Assembly: GCA_030431455.1 (NCBI GenBank)
Contig: JAUIJE010000004.1
Coordinates: forward strand, 124,001-188,000
Origin: a bacterium
GTDB taxonomy: Bacteria; Myxococcota; UBA727; JAUIJE01
Reading direction: 5' to 3'
Length of the DNA stretch: 64,000 nucleotides
Shown here: positions 42,161-50,460 of the stretch, in pieces
Layout of the letters: every line of letters starts with the position of its first letter
How positions within the stretch are numbered: position 1 is the stretch's first letter
Notes under the pieces: generated by a model
Database searches by the model: none
Seen by the model: only the letters and a program-made list of their open reading frames with translations
What the model was told of the DNA's origin: nothing
Position numbers and translations under genes: made by a program

Positions 42161-43732
42161 ATGTCGGGTGTCGCGCCGTTGCCCAAGCCCAACTCCGGGG
42201 CGTTCAAAGATGAGCTCGATCGGGTGCTCAAGGTGCTCGACATCCCCCGCGCCATCGTCGTCATCGAGGGCGCGCTCGACCGCAACGCCCTCGAGGGCAT
42301 CGTCAAAAAGGCCCTGCAGGGCAAAGCGGTGCGCGCGGGGGCCTACGCGCGCCACGACTTGGTCGCCGCGGTGGCCCAGACCTTCTGCACCCGGGAAAAG
42401 ACCGCGTACCCCACCATGCGGGCCCTCGACAAAGCCGCGCACAAGGAGCGGTCGATCGTGGCCTCCATCGAAGAGGACGCGCTCAAGCAGCGGCTCAACG
42501 AGTACAAAGCCCTCGATTTTCGGCGCGAACGGGCGCGGTTGGTGTGGGCCCTGCTGCGCGACGGGCGCGCCGCCCACGAGGAGCAGGCCGGTCGGTTGCT
42601 CACCGAGACGATTCAGACCGTGGGCCAGTCCCTCGAGGAGCAGCGCGCGCTGGAGGGCAAGGAGAGCACCACCGATCAAGAGGCATTGGATCGGATCAAG
42701 GCCCGCATCGAGACCTACGAAAACCAGCTCAAGGAGCAGCACGAGGTCATCGCCAAAGAGCAGCACGAGAAGCGCAAGATCGAGGACGAGCGCAGCGCGC
42801 TGCTCGCGCGCATCGGCCAGAAGGAGCGCGCGCTCAAGATCGAGACCGCCCGCCGCAAAGAGGCCGAGGCCGAGACCAAAAAGCTGCGCGCTGAGGTCCA
42901 CGCCCTGCACGAACAGCTCGAGCAGGCCAGCCGCGAGGACCTGCGCACCACCGCCGAGGAGCGAGACCGGCTCAAGAAGAAAGCAGAGACATTGGAGCGC
43001 AAGCTCGAGCACGCGGAGAAGCTCTCGGTGTTGCGCGAGGAGAACGCCGACCTCGAGGCCGAGCTCGACGAGCTGCGCCGGGCCCACGACAAACAGCGCG
43101 AAGAGAACCGCAGTCTGTTGCGGCAGATCGCGTCCCGGGACCGCGCCACCCAAGAGCGGGTCCAAGAGCTGCGCGCGTCGCTCAAGACCGCGCGCAAGCT
43201 CGCCACCGGCGCCCCCCTCGACCAGAGCCAAGCGGGGGGCGAGCCGGTGATCGAACGCGTGGGCCTGTTCGTCGACGCGACCAACATCTCGGCCTCGGCC
43301 CGGCGCGAACACGGCGGCAACTTTGACTTCATCGCCGCCACCGAGGCGTTGCTCGAGGACCGCAAAGCGGTGGCCCGCCGGGTGTACCTCGTCGAGAACG
43401 ACAAAGAGGGGGGCGACGGCTTCCGCGGGTTTGTGCGCATGCTCGAGTCCGCCGGCCTCGAGGTGCGGCACAAGCGGCCCAAGACCATGCCCGATGGTTC
43501 GCAGAAAGCGGACTGGGACATGGCCATCGCGATGGAGATCCTCGACCTGCGCAACCAGGTGGACACCATCGTGCTGTTCAGCGGCGACGGCGACTACCTC
43601 CCCCTCGTGCGCCGGCTCAAACAATGGAACAAACGCGTCGAGGTCGCGGCCTACTCCGCCTCCACCGACAAGGCCCTGAGCCGAACCGCGGACCGCTTCG
43701 TGCCCCTCGACGGCAGGTTCGTCGTGCGCTGA
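42161..43732 (+). CDS. Coiled-coil NYN-domain (PIN-like) ribonuclease candidate
   Basis: 523 residues. An N-terminal helical domain (DELDRVLKVLDIPRAIVVIE, KALQGKAVRAGAYARHDLVA) leads into a very long coiled coil (about 160-350: QLKEQHEVIAKEQHEKRKIE, LERKLEHAEKLSVLREEN). Residues 366-523 are a NYN/LabA (DUF88) domain of the PIN-like fold: VGLFVDATNI with Asp372, ADWDMAIAMEIL with Asp451/453, and IVLFSGDGDYLPLVRRL with Asp476/478. These acidic residues form the metal site of NYN nucleases, which cleave or process RNA. The gene is tightly linked to the PPC lipoprotein gene (5 bp). The coiled coil suggests a dimer or larger assembly. RNA substrate unknown. Confidence 0.85.
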   Translation: MSGVAPLPKPNSGAFKDELDRVLKVLDIPRAIVVIEGALDRNALEGIVKKALQGKAVRAGAYARHDLVAAVAQTFCTREKTAYPTMRALDKAAHKERSIVASIEEDALKQRLNEYKALDFRRERARLVWALLRDGRAAHEEQAGRLLTETIQTVGQSLEEQRALEGKESTTDQEALDRIKARIETYENQLKEQHEVIAKEQHEKRKIEDERSALLARIGQKERALKIETARRKEAEAETKKLRAEVHALHEQLEQASREDLRTTAEERDRLKKKAETLERKLEHAEKLSVLREENADLEAELDELRRAHDKQREENRSLLRQIASRDRATQERVQELRASLKTARKLATGAPLDQSQAGGEPVIERVGLFVDATNISASARREHGGNFDFIAATEALLEDRKAVARRVYLVENDKEGGDGFRGFVRMLESAGLEVRHKRPKTMPDGSQKADWDMAIAMEILDLRNQVDTIVLFSGDGDYLPLVRRLKQWNKRVEVAAYSASTDKALSRTADRFVPLDGRFVVR

Positions 43733-43800
43733 GGCGTCCGCGACGAAGACCGCCCCCACGAGGCTGTTCAATCCGATCCCGCGGGGGTATCCATCGGGGC

Positions 43801-45138
43801 ATGGCCCACCTGCGCTGCATCTCGGGTTGCGACGGCGTCCACGACGTGTTCCAGCCGCTGTTTTCCTGTCCTACCTGCGGGGGGCTGGTCGACGTCGCGC
43901 ACGACCTCGCGCCCTTGCAGCAACATGCGGCGGAGGATTGGCGGGCGCGCATCGCGGCCCGGGCGATTTCGCCGTCCCCCATCGACCAGTCGGGGGTGTG
44001 GGCGTTTCGTGAGTGGGTTATGCCTGGGCTGCGCGACGACGAGATCGTGACCCTGGGCGAGGGGCGCACCCCGCTGCTCGACGTGCCCCACCTGCAAAAA
44101 AGCCTCGGGGCCGGCCGGGTCCAGCTCAAGCAGTGCGGCCAGTCTTTGACCGGGTCGTTCAAAGACCTGGGCATGACCGTGCTGGTGAGCATGGCCAGCG
44201 CGATGAAGGGGCGCGGGGCGGACGTGCGCGCGCTGGTGTGCGCGTCGACGGGCGATACCTCGGCGGCGCTGGCCGCGTATGGCGCGCGGGTGGGGCTGCC
44301 GGTGATCGTGCTGCTCCCCGCGGGCAAGATCTCGAGCGCGCAGCTGGTGCAGCCGGTGAGCGCCCAGGCCCACGTGCTCGCCCTCGACGGGGATTTCGAC
44401 GCCTGCATGAAGGTCGTGCAGGAGGTGTGTCGACTCCCGGGCATGTTCCTCGCCAACAGCAAAAACCCCCTGCGGCTCGAGGGGCAAAAGACCGTGGCCT
44501 TCGAGATCGCGGCCCAGCGTGGCTTCGCCGTGCCCGACTTTGTGCTCGTCCCCAGCGGCAACCTCGGCAATGTGGCTGCGCTCGCGTCCGGCTTTTCCCT
44601 GTTGCGCGACCTCGGGCTCACCGACCGCGTGCCCCGGCTGGTGGCGTGCCAGGTGGACGCGGCCAACCCCCTGTTCCGTTCGTACGAAAACGGGCTCCAA
44701 GCCCTCGAGGCGGTCACCGCCCAGCCCACCCACGCGAGCGCGATCCGCATCGGTGACCCCGTGAGCTACCCCCGGGCCCAGCGCGCCCTGCGCGAGACCG
44801 ACGGCCTGGTCACGTCGGTGAGCGAGACCGACCTGCTCGCGACCATGGTCGAGGCCGACGCCCACGGGCTGTTTGTGTGTCCTCACACCGCTGCGGCCCT
44901 CGCGGGCACAAAGGCATTGTCTGACCTGGGGCAGCTCCAAAAAGACACCGAGCTGGTGGTGGTCAGCACCGCCCACGGCCTGAAGTTCTCGCCGCAAAAG
45001 ACGGCCTTTCACGACGGGGGCAGCGAGCTCGACGGCATGGACATCCCCCCAGAGCTCGCCGCCCGGCGCAATCCCCCCGAGGCGCTGGCCGCCGACACCG
45101 CCATCGTGCGGTCCCGCATCGAGGCCCTGCTCGCATGA
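43801..45138 (+). CDS. thrC: Threonine synthase
   Basis: 445 residues from ATG 43801. A short Cys-containing start (CISGCDGVHD, LFSCPTCGG) forms a zinc-ribbon-like N-terminus seen in some threonine synthases. The PLP fold follows: TLGEGRTPLLDVP, SLTGSFKDLGMTVLVSMA with PLP Lys121, CASTGDTSAALAAYGAR, LANSKNPLRLEGQKT and VPSGNLGNVAAL, and a C-terminal stretch CPHTAAALAGTKAL. It makes threonine from O-phosphohomoserine. Neighbours are not threonine genes. Upstream in-frame extension is possible but would lose the normal N-terminus. Confidence 0.93.
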   Translation: MAHLRCISGCDGVHDVFQPLFSCPTCGGLVDVAHDLAPLQQHAAEDWRARIAARAISPSPIDQSGVWAFREWVMPGLRDDEIVTLGEGRTPLLDVPHLQKSLGAGRVQLKQCGQSLTGSFKDLGMTVLVSMASAMKGRGADVRALVCASTGDTSAALAAYGARVGLPVIVLLPAGKISSAQLVQPVSAQAHVLALDGDFDACMKVVQEVCRLPGMFLANSKNPLRLEGQKTVAFEIAAQRGFAVPDFVLVPSGNLGNVAALASGFSLLRDLGLTDRVPRLVACQVDAANPLFRSYENGLQALEAVTAQPTHASAIRIGDPVSYPRAQRALRETDGLVTSVSETDLLATMVEADAHGLFVCPHTAAALAGTKALSDLGQLQKDTELVVVSTAHGLKFSPQKTAFHDGGSELDGMDIPPELAARRNPPEALAADTAIVRSRIEALLA

Positions 45139-45145
45139 GGCGATC

Positions 45146-46840
45146 ATGAACAGCGCCGCCCTGTTCGTCGCATTGGCATTGGCCGCGCCGGCGGAGACGC
45201 CGTTCGTGGAGCTCTCGACCCTGTACGGCAATCGCCTGTTGTTCGACGCGCAGGGCATCCCCCTCATCCCCGTGCGGGTCATGGACCAACAGACCCGCGT
45301 GCAGCTGTCGTCCCCCGCGCCGATCACCGTGCGCACCGGCGCGGGCCAGACCTTCACCCACCCGGCCCACGCCCCCCTGGTGGTCGAGCGCGCCGCGGGC
45401 AAAGCCGCCGCCCGGCAGCAGGTGTTCATCCTCGAGACCCTCGAGGGCGACACCCGGAAAGACCGCGCCAAGCGCCGCGACTTTTTCAAAGCCCAGGGCA
45501 TCGCGGCCGAGATCCTCAACGTGGGCGGGGTCTATGGCGTGGGGGGCAAAGTGTTCGACAACCGGGCCGCGCTCATCGTGGCGAAGACCCGGCCGACCCC
45601 GGCCCAGGAAAAGGCGCTGTCGCTGCGCCCGGTCCCCATCGAACGGCTCGAGCAGCCGCCTGCGGTCACCATGCTCGTGCGGCACGCGGCCGGGGCCGAA
45701 AGCGTGCGCGACGTGGTGCAACTCGAGGCCGCCGCGGGGGCGGCGATCACCGTGCGCCGGGTCGAGCACAGCATCGGCTACCCCCAGCACGGGTTCGAGG
45801 ACCGCACCTTCCGGGGCGCGCTCAGCCTCGCCGCCGACCGCACCGGGCAGCTCGCGGTGGTCAACCTCGTGCCCGAGGATGTGCTTGTCGCCGGCGTGCT
45901 CCCGAGTGAGCTGTTCGCCACCGCGCCCATGGCCGCGCTCAAGGCCCAGGCGATCACCGCCCGGGGCGAGGTCTTCGCCAAGGTGGGCAAACGGCACCTG
46001 GCCGACCCCTACCTGGTCTGCTCGGCCCAGCACTGCCAGGTCTACAAAGGCCAAAGCGCCGAACACCCGCGCAGCAACGAGGCGGCCCAGCAGACCCGGG
46101 GGCAGCTTTTGTTCAAGGACGGCCAGCTCGTCGACAGCGTGTACTCGGCCTGTTGCGGGGGCCACACCGAGCCGAGCCACATCGTCTGGGACCAGCCGCC
46201 CAAAAGCGCGCTCACCGGCCGGGCCGACGCGCCCTTCGCCGATCCCGCCCAGCGCATCGATCACCAAAGCCCGGGCAACATCGGCCTGTTCATGGACCAA
46301 GCCGCCCACGGGCCCCTCCCGGTGCAGCCCGTGCCCATCGACCTGCGCACCGACCCCGCGGTGGAACAGCTCCTGGCCCTGCCGCGGGAGGCCACCTACT
46401 GCGGGGCCTCGACCTTCAACCAAAAGGGCGACGCCTACCGCTGGACCCGGCGCCTGACGCGCCAGGACTTGGCCCGGGCCTTCGCCCGGCACGGCCTGGG
46501 GCCGCTGTTGAGCCTGTCCATCCCGGAGCGCGGGCCCGGCGGGCGCCTGCGCATGCTGGTGGCCACCGACGTGACCGGCAAAAGCGTGACCATCCGGCGG
46601 GAGCTCCCGGTGCGGCGCCTGTTCAGCCCCGCCCTGCGTTCGGGCCTGTTTGTTATCGATACCGAAAAAGCCAATGATGGCAGCATCTTAGCGGTGACGT
46701 TGCGGGGCGCGGGCTTCGGCCACGGCAGCGGGATGTGCCAACAGGGGGCCATCGGCATGGCCGAGGCGGGCCATGACGAGCGCGAGATTCTTCGCCACTA
46801 CTATGCCGGGGCAGAGGTCCAGCAGGTGTTCGGACCTTGA
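45146..46840 (+). CDS. SpoIID/LytB-domain secreted protein
   Basis: 564 residues. Signal-like N-terminus (MNSAALFVALALAAPAE). The N-terminal ~200 residues include a SPOR-like/sporulation repeat part (AARQQVFILETLEGDTRKD, RDFFKAQGIAAEILNVGG). The SpoIID/LytB domain runs from about 215: RGALSLAADRTGQLAVVNLV, PEDVLVAGVLPSELFATAPM, ALKAQAITARGEVFAKVG, VYSACCGGHTE, and GAGFGHGSGMCQQGAIGMAE near the end. SpoIID-type proteins are peptidoglycan lytic transglycosylases, and other family members modify cell wall. The gene follows thrC by 7 bp, so it may share its transcript. Confidence 0.85.
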   Translation: MNSAALFVALALAAPAETPFVELSTLYGNRLLFDAQGIPLIPVRVMDQQTRVQLSSPAPITVRTGAGQTFTHPAHAPLVVERAAGKAAARQQVFILETLEGDTRKDRAKRRDFFKAQGIAAEILNVGGVYGVGGKVFDNRAALIVAKTRPTPAQEKALSLRPVPIERLEQPPAVTMLVRHAAGAESVRDVVQLEAAAGAAITVRRVEHSIGYPQHGFEDRTFRGALSLAADRTGQLAVVNLVPEDVLVAGVLPSELFATAPMAALKAQAITARGEVFAKVGKRHLADPYLVCSAQHCQVYKGQSAEHPRSNEAAQQTRGQLLFKDGQLVDSVYSACCGGHTEPSHIVWDQPPKSALTGRADAPFADPAQRIDHQSPGNIGLFMDQAAHGPLPVQPVPIDLRTDPAVEQLLALPREATYCGASTFNQKGDAYRWTRRLTRQDLARAFARHGLGPLLSLSIPERGPGGRLRMLVATDVTGKSVTIRRELPVRRLFSPALRSGLFVIDTEKANDGSILAVTLRGAGFGHGSGMCQQGAIGMAEAGHDEREILRHYYAGAEVQQVFGP

Positions 46841-46867
46841 CACCGGTCCCGTGAAATTTATTGAAAT

Positions 46868-46877
46868 CAAGCGCTTG
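46868..46877. promoter_or_regulatory. Palindrome upstream of IHF/HU gene
   Basis: CAAGCGCTTG is a perfect 10-bp palindrome in a locally AT-rich patch (46851-46870, GTGAAATTTATTGAAATC) 57 bp before the IHF/HU start. It may be an operator or part of a promoter, but nothing more can be read from it. Confidence 0.3.
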
Positions 46878-46933
46878 CGCGTGATGGTCGGCCCTTGGTA
46901 ACCATGGGGGGTCGAATCGTCGCGGGGTTTTTT

Positions 46934-47332
46934 GTGACCAAGAGCGAGCTCATCGAAGAAGTCTCCAAAGAGTTGGCGCGCCTCGCGTCGGAAATCAGCA
47001 AGCGCGACGTGGAGATCATCGTCAACACGATCTTCGACACGATGACCGAAGCGCTCGCCCGCAAAGAACGCATCGAGATTCGCGGGTTTGGCTCGTTCAT
47101 CGCCAAAGAGCGACGGGCCCGCGAAGGGCGCAACCCGCGCACCGGCGAGAAGGTGCACGTGCCGCGCAAGTGGGTGCCGTTTTTCACCGTCGGCAAGGAG
47201 CTGCGCGAGCGGGTCAACAACGGGCCCCAAGAGAGCGCCGCGCCGGCGCCCGCCCCGGTGGGCGAGCCGACCAACAACCGCCCTGATTTCGGGACGTTGT
47301 CGTCTTCGGTCGGGCGTTTCGACGACGGCTGA
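46934..47332 (+). CDS. IHF/HU family DNA-bending protein
   Basis: 132 residues from GTG 46934, chosen because the protein then begins VTKSELIEEVSKELARLAS, exactly as IHF subunits do; longer starts at 46904 (ATG) or 46895 (TTG) would add an unusual leader. The family core is intact: IEIRGFGSFIAKERRAREGR, NPRTGEKVHVPRKWVPFFT, GKELRERVNN. A Pro/Ala-rich tail of ~35 residues follows (APAPAPVGEPTNN), longer than in standard IHF-beta. IHF/HU dimers bend DNA in nucleoid structure, recombination and sigma-54 promoters. It could be either subunit or a homodimeric HU. Spaced 5 bp from the HIT gene. Confidence 0.9.
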   Translation: MTKSELIEEVSKELARLASEISKRDVEIIVNTIFDTMTEALARKERIEIRGFGSFIAKERRAREGRNPRTGEKVHVPRKWVPFFTVGKELRERVNNGPQESAAPAPAPVGEPTNNRPDFGTLSSSVGRFDDG

Positions 47333-47337
47333 GCCCG

Positions 47338-47886
47338 ATGGACAGGATGTACGCGCCGTGGCGCCGCGCCTTCGTCGAGGGCCGCGCGGCCGACGACGAG
47401 GCGGTGCTGCCGACGCCAACAGGTTGTATTTTTTGTGATTTTCCCCGTCGGGGCAAAATCCCCGACGACGGGGACGCGGCGGCGTGGGACCGGGCGCGCT
47501 GGGTGGTGACCTGCCGCGCCGAGGGGTTTGTCATCCTCAACAAGTATCCCTACGGGGCCGGCCACGTGATGGTGGTGCCCCACGTGCACACGCATGTGCT
47601 TGAAAGTTTGGAGGAAGCGACGTTCCTCGGGGTGCACCGGTTGTTGCGGGAGACGGTCGCGGCGGTGCGCGAAGAGTTCCGGCCCGACGGCCTCAACGTC
47701 GGCATGAACATGGGCAAAGCCGGCGGCGCGGGCATCGACGAGCACATCCACTACCACGTGCTCCCCCGCTGGAACGGCGACGTGAACTTCATGCCCGCGT
47801 TGATGGACACCAAGGTCATCAGCAGCAGCTTGGCCGACACCTACGACCGCCTCTGCGCGCGCCTGCGCCTGCCTGACGACGCGTGA
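47338..47886 (+). CDS. HIT family (AP4A phosphorylase/Fhit-like) protein
   Basis: 182 residues. The start fits MDRMYAPWRRAFVEG, typical of the group. A short Cys pair (GCIFCDF) and the HIT motif HIHYHVLPRW (His136, His138, His140) are clear. The substrate region has VILNKYPYGAGHVMVVPHVH and GLNVGMNMGKAGGAGIDEH. The group hydrolyses or phosphorolyses dinucleoside polyphosphates or AMP conjugates. The stop codon TGA is inside the first copy of the 15-bp repeat and overlaps the first possible start of the next gene. Confidence 0.9.
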   Translation: MDRMYAPWRRAFVEGRAADDEAVLPTPTGCIFCDFPRRGKIPDDGDAAAWDRARWVVTCRAEGFVILNKYPYGAGHVMVVPHVHTHVLESLEEATFLGVHRLLRETVAAVREEFRPDGLNVGMNMGKAGGAGIDEHIHYHVLPRWNGDVNFMPALMDTKVISSSLADTYDRLCARLRLPDDA

Positions 47887-47922
47887 GGGCACGACGCGTG
47901 AGGGCACGACGCGTGAGGGCAC
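47876..47922 (+). repeat. Three tandem 15-bp repeats carrying stop and start codons
   Basis: Three perfect copies of ACGACGCGTGAGGGC at 47876-47890, 47891-47905 and 47906-47920. The first copy holds the HIT stop TGA (47884-47886). Each copy holds an in-frame GTG (47883, 47898, 47913) for the next gene and a GAGGG (part of a ribosome site) placed about 9 nt before the GTG of the following copy. The repeat encodes Arg-Ala-Arg-Arg-Val. Confidence 0.9.
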
Positions 47923-49643
47923 GGTTGTCGCCCGCCGCGTGCGTGCTGTGCTCGCTCCTGGCGGCGGGGGTGGCGGCCGCGCGCCCGTTGCCGGCGGTGC
48001 CGGTGGCCGAGACGGTGGGGCTGTTGTCCTTGCCGACGCCGGCCGAGCGCCGCCCCGACGGGGGCGCGTGGTTGGTCGTCGAGCACGGCCCCAAGACGCT
48101 GAAAGGGAAGCGTTTTTGGCTGCGCTGGGCGCCGCGGGGGCGGGAGGCGGAATGGGACCGGCGCACCCGGGTCGACGTGCGCGCCGAGGACGCGGTGATG
48201 TCGTCGGTGCAGGCGGGCAATCGGTTCATCGAGCCGGTGTTTGGCTGGGACGAGGTCTCGGCGTTGGAGTCGCTGGCCGCGTCCCGGCAAGGCGCGCCCA
48301 TCCGCGTGGGGCTCGACGACGCGGTGCGCGAGGGCGCGGATGTGCTGCGCACCTCGGACGGGCCCATCGAGGTCAGCGGCACCCACCGCCTGCTCGCGCA
48401 GGTGGTGAGCAGCGAACACTGCCGGCGGGGGCGCATCACGCTCAAGCCTTACGACAAGGGGCGCGGCGCGTTTTCGCGGCCCGCGATCAGCCTCGCCTAC
48501 GCGCCGGTCGATCCCGCGACGCCCGGCGAACAAGGCCCGGCCACGTCGCTGTGCGGCATCGAGACCTCGCCGAGCAATCCGCACGGGTTTGTGTGGTTTG
48601 GCTCGTTCGACGGGGCGGGGCAGTTCGTCATCGCCGCGGTCCTGCCCCGCGCGCTGTTCGCGCCCGCGGGGGCGCCCCCGGTGGTCCAGGACGCGTCTTA
48701 TTTTCGCACCCAGAACTTCGCCGACATCCGCGCGGCCCACACCGGGGTGCGCACCACCGTCGTCCACGACGGGCCGTGGGTGGCCGGCACCCGCGGCGTG
48801 GTCTTGCACGTCTACGGCAACACCGGCGGCCCCCGCGGCGATCCCGCGCTCTGGCGGCGCCTGTCCGCGGGGCACTTTTCGCTCGGCTTTTTTGAGGTCC
48901 GCCGGGACCCGCTCACGGATCGGCCGGCCGCGTTTGTGGTCTACACCCAGCTGTACGGCGGCAACCCCGACGGTATTTTGTCCGCCCGGGTCGCGCGCCA
49001 CGCCTACCTCGGAGACCTCGCGCGGGGGGTGATGTTTCGCCGCGCGGTGAGCGACGTGCTCGTGGCGTTGCCGGACCCCGGCGAGGTCGTGGTCGGCCGC
49101 GTGCGCCAAGACCCGCTCGCGCTGTGGCGCTACGAACTCGACGTGATGGCCGCGCGTTACCGGTCCGGCGACGGCGTGGGCGGGGTGATCATCGGCCCGG
49201 CCAACTCCTGCGTGCAGGACGCGACCCAGGCCACGTACATCACCGCCCAACGCTGGCGCGCCGAGGTTGTGCAGCACGAGGACGTGATCGCCGCCCGGCG
49301 CCGGGGCGACGGTGGCCGCGCCCTCGTCGAGGTCGCGGCCTGGAACCGGCGCTTTTCCGCCCTGGAAAAACACGTGGTGGGCTGGGGCCGGCTGCGCCGC
49401 GACTGGCGGGCGGGGGCCAAGCTGTACGCGCAGGAGCCGAGCTCCAATGAACCTGCAGTCATCGATGCGCCCCGGGCCGCGCTCAGCGTGATGACCATGA
49501 CCCCGCGATCGGGCCATGACCGCTTCGCCGAACACTTCGTGGAGGCGGGCGAGGGCCCGGTCCGCGTCCAGCGCATGAACTTCGAGGGCGGTCGCATCGA
49601 CGGCATCGCCCCCCTCGCGCCCAAGTCCATCCTGCGGCGCTGA
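47883..49643 (+). CDS. Unrecognised secreted protein with Arg-rich signal n-region
   Basis: Up to 586 residues, depending on which repeat start is used (GTG 47883, 47898 or 47913); the latter two have a GAGGG at good spacing. The signal peptide is basic (RARRVRARRVRAR) followed by ACVLCSLLAAGVAAA. The mature protein has no family I recognise. Regions: a beta-rich N-terminal half (GAWLVVEHGPKTLKGKRFWL, PIEVSGTHRLLAQVVSSEHC), a middle AGTRGVVLHVYGNTGGPRGD, then LYGGNPDGILSARVARHAYL, and the C-terminal part contains VIIGPANSCVQDATQATYIT and AALSVMTMTPRSGHDRF. Several Cys could form disulfides. It is coupled to the HIT gene by a GTGA overlap. The overall pattern might fit an envelope-located enzyme, but no catalytic set is clear. 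Confidence 0.7.
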   Translation: MRARRVRARRVRARLSPAACVLCSLLAAGVAAARPLPAVPVAETVGLLSLPTPAERRPDGGAWLVVEHGPKTLKGKRFWLRWAPRGREAEWDRRTRVDVRAEDAVMSSVQAGNRFIEPVFGWDEVSALESLAASRQGAPIRVGLDDAVREGADVLRTSDGPIEVSGTHRLLAQVVSSEHCRRGRITLKPYDKGRGAFSRPAISLAYAPVDPATPGEQGPATSLCGIETSPSNPHGFVWFGSFDGAGQFVIAAVLPRALFAPAGAPPVVQDASYFRTQNFADIRAAHTGVRTTVVHDGPWVAGTRGVVLHVYGNTGGPRGDPALWRRLSAGHFSLGFFEVRRDPLTDRPAAFVVYTQLYGGNPDGILSARVARHAYLGDLARGVMFRRAVSDVLVALPDPGEVVVGRVRQDPLALWRYELDVMAARYRSGDGVGGVIIGPANSCVQDATQATYITAQRWRAEVVQHEDVIAARRRGDGGRALVEVAAWNRRFSALEKHVVGWGRLRRDWRAGAKLYAQEPSSNEPAVIDAPRAALSVMTMTPRSGHDRFAEHFVEAGEGPVRVQRMNFEGGRIDGIAPLAPKSILRR

Positions 49644-49664
49644 GGTGTTGCCAGCCGCGCGCCC

Positions 49665-50420
49665 ATGACCGACACCCCCCGCATGGACCGCGTTGTGTAC
49701 TTGTGCATCGGGGACGAGATCCTCACCGGCAAGATCCGGGATGCCAATGGCTATTCCCTGTCGAAAGCCCTGTTCGCCCACGGGGTCAAGCTCGCCCGCA
49801 TCGAGGTGTTGCCCGACGTGGTGGACATCATCGCCGCGCGGGTGCGCCACTGGACGGCCGAGGTCGAACACGTGGTGACCTCGGGGGGCATCGGCCCCAC
49901 CCACGACGACGTGACGTATGAAGCCATCGCCCAGGCCTACGGGGTCGAGGTCGCGCCCCACCCCGAGCTGCTGGCCAAGATGCAGGCACATTACGATGCC
50001 CGCGGCATCGAGCTCAACCACGCGCGCAAGAAGATGGCCATGCTGCCCGCGGGCGCGGACGTGCTCATGGGGCAAGGGCATTGGGTGCCGGTGGTCAAGA
50101 TGCAGCAGGTGTTCATCCTCCCCGGCATCCCCGCGTTGTTCGATCAGCTCTTGCCCCGGGTGCTCGAGCACATGACCGGCACCACCTTCGTGCGCCGGCT
50201 GCTGTTCACCCAGCGCGGGGAGGGCGACATCGCGGACGTGCTCACCGCGGCCCAGGAGGCGTTCGCCGACGTGGCCATCGGGAGCTACCCCCGCTACGAC
50301 CGGGCCGATCACAAGGTGATGGTCACCTTCGACGGCACCGACCCGGCCCGGGTCGAGGCCTGCGCGGCCCAGGTCCAGGGCCCCATCGAAGGGTTCTTCA
50401 AGGACCGCGACGACGGCTGA
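49665..50420 (+). CDS. CinA N-terminal / MoaB-Mog-like molybdopterin-binding protein
   Basis: 251 residues. The MoCF_biosynth fold is clear: LCIGDEILTGKIRDANGYSL, GVKLARIEVLPDVVDIIAAR, VVTSGGIGPTHDDVTYEAIA, and MAMLPAGADVLMGQGHWVPV, VFILPGIPALFDQLLPRVLE. The TSGGIGPTHDD motif matches the CinA N-terminal domain, here without the nicotinamide amidase C-domain. Stand-alone forms can act in pyridine nucleotide pyrophosphatase or molybdopterin chemistry; which is unclear. Spaced 21 bp behind the secreted protein gene. Confidence 0.88.
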   Translation: MTDTPRMDRVVYLCIGDEILTGKIRDANGYSLSKALFAHGVKLARIEVLPDVVDIIAARVRHWTAEVEHVVTSGGIGPTHDDVTYEAIAQAYGVEVAPHPELLAKMQAHYDARGIELNHARKKMAMLPAGADVLMGQGHWVPVVKMQQVFILPGIPALFDQLLPRVLEHMTGTTFVRRLLFTQRGEGDIADVLTAAQEAFADVAIGSYPRYDRADHKVMVTFDGTDPARVEACAAQVQGPIEGFFKDRDDG

Positions 50421-50460
50421 CCTGTCTTGCCCGCTCCGCGCGGGCCCCGTACAACAAGGC

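Noticed and set aside
47876-47922. Possible CRISPR-like or transposon-end repeats
   Set aside because: The three 15-bp units are directly adjacent without spacers and are part of a coding start region. No cas or transposase gene is near.
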